DNA from: Methylococcales bacterium | GTDB lineage: Bacteria > Pseudomonadota > Gammaproteobacteria > Methylococcales > Methylomonadaceae | Assembly (NCBI GenBank): GCA_003584865.1 | Contig: QVQE01000054.1 | Coordinates: 1-46,464 of the forward strand | DNA length: 46,464 nucleotides | Direction of reading: 5' to 3' | Shown here: positions 41,299 through 46,464 of the stretch, in pieces | Numbering within the stretch: position 1 is the first letter of the stretch | Layout of the letters: each line of letters begins with the position of its first letter | Program-made: the position numbers and the translations under genes | Notes under the pieces: model-generated | What the model was told of the DNA's origin: nothing | Databases searched by the model: none | What the model saw: only the letters and a program-made list of their open reading frames with translations

Positions 41299-43233
41299 GT
41301 GTTTGTGAATGATATGGTAAAAAATATAATCCTGTGGGTGGTCATCGCTGTGGTGTTGATGACTCTGTTTAACAATTTTGGCTCACAAGGAGAAAGAATC
41401 GATTCATCATTATCCTATTCGCAATTCATTGAGTCAGTGAAGGCGGGTCAGGTACAACAGGTGATGATTGATGAACACATTATCAAGGGTAAAACCCAGA
41501 ATGGTCAAGTTTTTAAAACTTATGCACCGAATGATGCCCATTTAATTGATGATCTGTTAGCGAATAATGTCGATATCAAAGCCGTTCCGCCAGAACAACC
41601 TTCGTTGTTAATGCAGTTATTGGTTTCTTTTGGGCCGATGCTATTGTTGATTGCTGTCTGGGTCTTTTTTATGAGGCAGATGCAAGGTGGCGGTGCGGGT
41701 GGTCGAGGTGCTATGAGCTTTGGTAAAAGTAAAGCCCGTATGCTTGAAGAAGATCAGATTAAAGTCACTTTTGCTGATGTGGCCGGTTGTGATGAGGCCA
41801 AAGAAGAAGTGGTAGAAATGGTCGACTTCCTTAAAGATCCTGCAAAATATCAAAAGCTGGGTGGCAAGATTCCACGTGGGGCATTAATGATTGGGCCTCC
41901 AGGAACGGGAAAGACATTGTTAGCCAGAGCGATTGCAGGTGAAGCTAAAGTACCGTTCTTTACTATTTCCGGTTCTGACTTTGTTGAGATGTTTGTAGGG
42001 GTCGGTGCTTCGCGTGTTCGTGATATGTTTGAGCAAGCCAAGAAACATGCACCCTGTATCATTTTTATTGATGAAATTGATGCGGTCGGTCGTCAACGTG
42101 GCGCGGGTTTAGGCGGCGGTAATGATGAGCGTGAACAAACCTTAAACCAGTTACTGGTTGAAATGGATGGTTTTGAAGGTAATGAAGGCATTATCGTTAT
42201 TGCTGCAACTAACCGCCCAGATGTATTGGATAAGGCATTGTTACGTCCGGGTCGCTTTGATCGCCAGGTCACAGTGGGTTTACCTGATGTGAGGGGGCGT
42301 GAGCAAATTCTGAATGTACACATGAAAAAAGTGCCTTCCGATAATGATGTTCAAGTTAAATATATTGCGCAAGGTACACCCGGGTTTTCTGGTGCGGACT
42401 TGGCAAATTTAATTAATGAGGCTGCCTTATTCGCTGCCAGAATGAATAAGCGTGTGGTCAACATGGCTGATTTGGAAAAAGCTAAAGATAAGTTGATTAT
42501 GGGTGCTGAGCGTCACACCATGGTCATGGATGAAAAAGAAAAGAAAATGACAGCCTATCATGAGGCTGGACATGCCATTGTTGGTAAATTAGTCCCAGAA
42601 CACGACCCAGTTTATAAAGTGAGTATCATGCCAAGAGGTCGGGCTTTAGGTGTCACTATGTTTCTGCCAGAACGAGATCAGTACAGCGCCAGTAAACAAA
42701 AACTGGATAGTATGATTTCAAGTTTGTATGGTGGACGTATTGCAGAAGAAGTTGTATTCGGCTGGGAACAGGTGAGTACTGGCGCTTCTAATGATATTGA
42801 ACGGGCGACTGAGCTAGCCAGGAATATGGTGACCAAGTGGGGTTTATCCCAACGCTTAGGGCCATTATCTTATAGTGAAGAAGAAGGTGAGGTTTTTCTG
42901 GGGCGTTCTGTGACCCAGCATAAAACAGTTGCAGAAGAAACGTCCCATACTATTGATGAAGAAATTCGTTCGTTTATCGATAGAAACTATGAGCGTGCTG
43001 AACGTATCTTAAAAGAAAATATTGATATTTTGCATTCGATGGCTGCGGCATTAATGAAATATGAAACGATTGATAAGTTTCAAATTGATGATTTGATGGC
43101 TCGTAAACCGGTAAGAGATCCTCAAGGTTGGGATGATAAGCCGCCTCGTGGTGATATTAATGTTGACGAAAAAAAAGGGCTCGATGAGAAGCAAAACGAT
43201 AAAGCTATTGGGCATACTGCAGAACAAAATTAA
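41299..43233 (+). CDS. ftsH: ATP-dependent zinc metalloprotease FtsH
   Basis: [23 protein letters not shown] zinc motif; real start may be a few codons downstream. Confidence 0.98.
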   Translation: MFVNDMVKNIILWVVIAVVLMTLFNNFGSQGERIDSSLSYSQFIESVKAGQVQQVMIDEHIIKGKTQNGQVFKTYAPNDAHLIDDLLANNVDIKAVPPEQPSLLMQLLVSFGPMLLLIAVWVFFMRQMQGGGAGGRGAMSFGKSKARMLEEDQIKVTFADVAGCDEAKEEVVEMVDFLKDPAKYQKLGGKIPRGALMIGPPGTGKTLLARAIAGEAKVPFFTISGSDFVEMFVGVGASRVRDMFEQAKKHAPCIIFIDEIDAVGRQRGAGLGGGNDEREQTLNQLLVEMDGFEGNEGIIVIAATNRPDVLDKALLRPGRFDRQVTVGLPDVRGREQILNVHMKKVPSDNDVQVKYIAQGTPGFSGADLANLINEAALFAARMNKRVVNMADLEKAKDKLIMGAERHTMVMDEKEKKMTAYHEAGHAIVGKLVPEHDPVYKVSIMPRGRALGVTMFLPERDQYSASKQKLDSMISSLYGGRIAEEVVFGWEQVSTGASNDIERATELARNMVTKWGLSQRLGPLSYSEEEGEVFLGRSVTQHKTVAEETSHTIDEEIRSFIDRNYERAERILKENIDILHSMAAALMKYETIDKFQIDDLMARKPVRDPQGWDDKPPRGDINVDEKKGLDEKQNDKAIGHTAEQN

Positions 43234-43252
43234 TTTGTTTTGACTATAGAAT

Positions 43253-43283
43253 AAGGAGAGGCCTGCTGCCTCTCCTTTTTTTA
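43253..43283 (+). terminator. Rho-independent terminator after ftsH
   Basis: AAGGAGAGGC-ctgct-GCCTCTCCTT followed by T-run. Confidence 0.85.
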
Positions 43284-43363
43284 TTGTGTTGAAGCTTGAT
43301 TATTGTAAGTTTTGATTGGTATTTTATAGGGTAAATCTCTATATTTTTAGAATGGTGAGTTTT

Positions 43364-44710
43364 ATGGTTATGGAAAGAAAATATTTCGGTACAGATGGTA
43401 TTAGGGGTAAGGTGGGTGAGTTTCCAATTACAGCAGATTTCTTACTGAAGCTCGGTTGGGCAGCAGGGAGAGTTTTTGCCAGTGAGGGGCATGGCTTTGT
43501 TCTTGTCGGTAAGGACACGCGTATTTCGGGGTATATGTTTGAATCTGCTTTGGAGGCGGGCTTATCTGCGGCGGGTGTAGATACTCGTATGTTAGGGCCC
43601 ATGCCGACGCCAGGGGTTGCTTATTTGACGCGTACCTTAAGGGCAAAAGCAGGTATTGTGATTAGTGCTTCACATAATCCTTATTATGATAATGGCGTGA
43701 AGTTTTTCTCAGTACAAGGTACCAAGTTGCCTGATGATATAGAAGAAAAAATCGAGTATTATATCGACTCTCCTATGACAACGGTGGAATCGTCGGAATT
43801 GGGTAAGGCAAAGAGAGTGGTTGATGCTTCGGGTCGTTATATTGAGTTTTGTAAGGCAAGTATCCCAACACGGTTTGATTTTAGCGGTATGAAGGTGGTT
43901 GTGGACTGTGCTAATGGTGCGACCTATCATATTGCTCCGCATGTGTTTAGTGAAGTAGGTGCGGAAGTGATTGTCATCGGAGCCGATCCTAATGGGCTTA
44001 ACATAAATGATGACTGTGGGGCGACAAAGCCTCAAAAATTAGTTGCCGCAGTATTGGCTCATCAGGCCGATATTGGTATTGCTTTGGATGGTGATGGTGA
44101 CCGGTTAATTATGGTTGATCACAAGGGCGAAGTGGTTGATGGTGATGAGCTTATTTACATTATTGCAAAATCAAAATTAACAGCAGGTCAGTTAGTTGGG
44201 CCGGTTGTTGGTACGTTAATGACAAATCTAGGTATGGAGCATGGTCTTGATCGCTTGGGCGTCAGGCTCTTAAGAGCAAAAGTAGGTGATCGTTACGTGT
44301 TGGAGATGATGGCTGATCATGATGGAATTCTCGGTGGAGAAAGCTCCGGACATATTATCTGTTTGGATAAAACTACGACGGGTGATGGTATAATTGCCGC
44401 GTTGCAAGTCTTGGCGGAGATGTATGATAGCGGTAAAAGCTTATTTGAGTTGAAGTTGGGTATGCAAAAATATCCGCAGGTGCTACTTAATATTAAGACC
44501 GGCAAAACGGTTGATTTGAGTAATAATACAGTGATACAAAAAGCGGTGTCTGCGGCTGAAAACAAGTTAGGTGATAAGGGACGTGTCTTACTAAGAGCCT
44601 CAGGAACGGAGCCTTTAATCCGTGTTATGGTTGAAGGTGAGTCCGAAACTTTAGTCAATAATTTAGCTCAGGAATTGGCCGAAGGTGTTAAGAAAGTAAT
44701 CGATGCTTGA
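43364..44710 (+). CDS. glmM: Phosphoglucosamine mutase
   Basis: [51 protein letters not shown]; start corrected to the ATG at 43364/43370. Confidence 0.97.
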   Translation: MVMERKYFGTDGIRGKVGEFPITADFLLKLGWAAGRVFASEGHGFVLVGKDTRISGYMFESALEAGLSAAGVDTRMLGPMPTPGVAYLTRTLRAKAGIVISASHNPYYDNGVKFFSVQGTKLPDDIEEKIEYYIDSPMTTVESSELGKAKRVVDASGRYIEFCKASIPTRFDFSGMKVVVDCANGATYHIAPHVFSEVGAEVIVIGADPNGLNINDDCGATKPQKLVAAVLAHQADIGIALDGDGDRLIMVDHKGEVVDGDELIYIIAKSKLTAGQLVGPVVGTLMTNLGMEHGLDRLGVRLLRAKVGDRYVLEMMADHDGILGGESSGHIICLDKTTTGDGIIAALQVLAEMYDSGKSLFELKLGMQKYPQVLLNIKTGKTVDLSNNTVIQKAVSAAENKLGDKGRVLLRASGTEPLIRVMVEGESETLVNNLAQELAEGVKKVIDA

Positions 44711-44767
44711 ATTATGAGTTATAAGGCTATATCATTAGCGGTTTGATTCTTTGTGGGAGTAATGTTG

Positions 44768-45514
44768 ATGCGTCGGTCTCTGGTGGTCGGAAATTGGAAA
44801 ATGAATGGAACTCGCGAGAGTTCTGAGTCGCTTGCAAAAGGTATTGTTGCAGGCTTAGGTTCAAATCATGCGGATATCGCAGTCTGTGCGCCTTACGTTT
44901 ACTTGCCCTATATCGCTGAAGTGGTAAAAGGTACTGCGTTAGCATTGGGTTCACAAAATGTTGCTGATCAGTCTTCAGGAGCCTATACAGGCGAAATTTC
45001 AGCGACTATGCTGAAAGAAATTGGTGTCACCTATGCGTTGGTGGGTCACTCTGAAAGACGTAGCTATTACGGCGATACGGATGCCTCTGTTGCGGCTCGT
45101 TTTAAACAGGCGCAAGCACAAGATGTTGTACCTATTCTTTGTGTGGGTGAGACGTTGGAAGAACGTGAACAAGACAAGACTTTTGCAGTTATTAATGAGC
45201 AATTGGATGCAGTGATTGATCTAGTTGGCATTGCTGCATTTGATGCGGCAGTGATTGCTTATGAGCCTGTTTGGGCCATTGGTACAGGAAAAACAGCAAC
45301 TGACGAGCAAGCGCAAGAAGTTCATTATTATATTCGCCAATATATTGCAGCAAAAGATCAGTCGATTGCTGATAAAATACAAATTTTATACGGCGGTAGC
45401 GCTAAGCCGGATAATGCAAAAGGTTTATTTGCCATGCCTGATATTGATGGTGGCTTAATAGGTGGGGCTTCCTTGGATGCGGAATCCTTTTTAAAGATTT
45501 TTAATTCGATTTAG
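44768..45514 (+). CDS. tpiA: Triose-phosphate isomerase
   Basis: RRSLVVGNWKMNGT; YALVGHSERR; AYEPVWAIGTGKTAT; ILYGGSAKPDN. Confidence 0.97.
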   Translation: MRRSLVVGNWKMNGTRESSESLAKGIVAGLGSNHADIAVCAPYVYLPYIAEVVKGTALALGSQNVADQSSGAYTGEISATMLKEIGVTYALVGHSERRSYYGDTDASVAARFKQAQAQDVVPILCVGETLEEREQDKTFAVINEQLDAVIDLVGIAAFDAAVIAYEPVWAIGTGKTATDEQAQEVHYYIRQYIAAKDQSIADKIQILYGGSAKPDNAKGLFAMPDIDGGLIGGASLDAESFLKIFNSI

Positions 45515-45530
45515 AGCAGTTTAGACTTTC

Positions 45531-45980
45531 ATGTATCAGGTAATTATCGTTATTCATGTGTTGCTGGGTTTAGGTATTATTGGTTTAATATTAATGCAGC
45601 AAGGTAAGGGAGCAGATGCGGGTGCCACTTTTGGTACGGGTTCTGCGGGTTCTGTTTTTGGTGCTCAGGGAGCGGCTTCATTTTTGTCTCGTGCTACTGC
45701 AATTTTAGCAACATTGTTTTTTATAACAAGCTTGGGGCTTGCGGTCATTAATGGGCACAAAGGTGCAGCATTTGACCTTATTACAGGCAGTAGTGACAGC
45801 GAAAGCGCTGTTGATGTTGCTGGACAAAAAGAGGTAAACACACAAGCTGAAGTGCCATCAGTTCCAGAAGTTAAGTCAGCTTCTGAAGCTAAAGTTGATG
45901 CACCTGTTCCTAGTGCAGAGATTAAAAACACAGAAGTACCTAAAGCCGAAGAGTTGAAGACGATAGGTGAAGGTAAATAA
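45531..45980 (+). CDS. secG: Preprotein translocase subunit SecG
   Basis: LGLGIIGLILMQQGKGADAGATFGTGSAGSVFGAQGAASFLSRATAIL. Confidence 0.96.
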   Translation: MYQVIIVIHVLLGLGIIGLILMQQGKGADAGATFGTGSAGSVFGAQGAASFLSRATAILATLFFITSLGLAVINGHKGAAFDLITGSSDSESAVDVAGQKEVNTQAEVPSVPEVKSASEAKVDAPVPSAEIKNTEVPKAEELKTIGEGK

Positions 45981-46020
45981 ATCTTTGTTGAATTTGGATA
46001 AGGATGTAATAAAAGTTTAT

Positions 46021-46105
46021 GCCGACGTGGTGGAATTGGTAGACACGCCATCTTGAGGGGGTGGTGACGCAAGTCGTGCCGGTTCAAATCCGGCCGCCGG
46101 TACCA
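46021..46105 (+). tRNA. tRNA-Leu (anticodon GAG)
   Basis: 85-nt class II tRNA, anticodon loop TTGAGGG, T arm GCCGGTTCAAATCCGGC, encoded CCA; follows secG. Confidence 0.95.
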
Positions 46106-46137
46106 AATAGGGGTTCTAAGAGACCCAACGAAGTATT

Positions 46138-46174
46138 AAAGCCCACATGTTACCTGACTTGTGGGCTTTTTTAT
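46138..46174 (+). terminator. Terminator after tRNA-Leu
   Basis: AAGCCCACA...TGTGGGCTT followed by T-run. Confidence 0.85.
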
Positions 46175-46187
46175 TGTCCAACGAAAT

Positions 46188-46234
46188 ACAGTAACATTTA
46201 CAGTAACTTTAAATCAGAAAAAAAGTTACTGTAA
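46188..46234. repeat. Repeated ACAGTAAC motifs (two direct, one inverted) forming a 13-bp inverted repeat
   Basis: ACAGTAAC at 46188 and 46200; GTTACTGT at 46225; TTACAGTAACTTT/AAAGTTACTGTAA. Confidence 0.65.
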
Positions 46235-46464
46235 TTTTGATGGGAGTTGCTGAAAATACCTAGAGAATGTGCTTTGGTAACAGAAATAGTCACTCTATTA
46301 CCAGCGTACAAAAGTGAGGGGGATTTAGGCATCCTTCATTTACCGGTTTACACTTTATGCAATTCTTGGCTTTATAAAGTCATGAAAACGGGTTTCTTTC
46401 GATGTACAAATGAACACAAACCTTCAGTTCATTGTACAATGAAGGTTTATATCCATGCCATTAG

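Overview
The window is a chromosomal segment of a gammaproteobacterium, possibly a methanotroph-like lineage (gene content and order only; not checked by search). Housekeeping blocks: ABC-2 transporter end, slyD, a phosphate island (CHAD protein, sixA, pstSCAB, phoU), ubiB-ubiJ-ubiE, DUF971, hslU/hslV, mobA, a divergent class A PBP with a repeat tail, DUF2797, hemF, carA/carB, greA, yhbY, rlmE, ftsH, glmM, tpiA, secG and tRNA-Leu(GAG). The main accessory locus is a curli-type functional amyloid cluster at about 25.0-30.2 kb. It has four Gln/Asn-rich repeat proteins around csgE-csgF-csgG, and no csgD or csgC is visible. A large secreted Ig-like-domain protein follows it. Other points of interest: (i) carA and carB are separated by Uma2, an unlisted 42-aa membrane ORF and hicBA; (ii) a two-gene pseudogene remnant capped by a nested palindrome lies at 1.4-2.0 kb; (iii) repeat-rich DNA resembling an integration site lies downstream of tRNA-Leu at the right edge. 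All product calls come from reading motifs and gene order; no database search was run.
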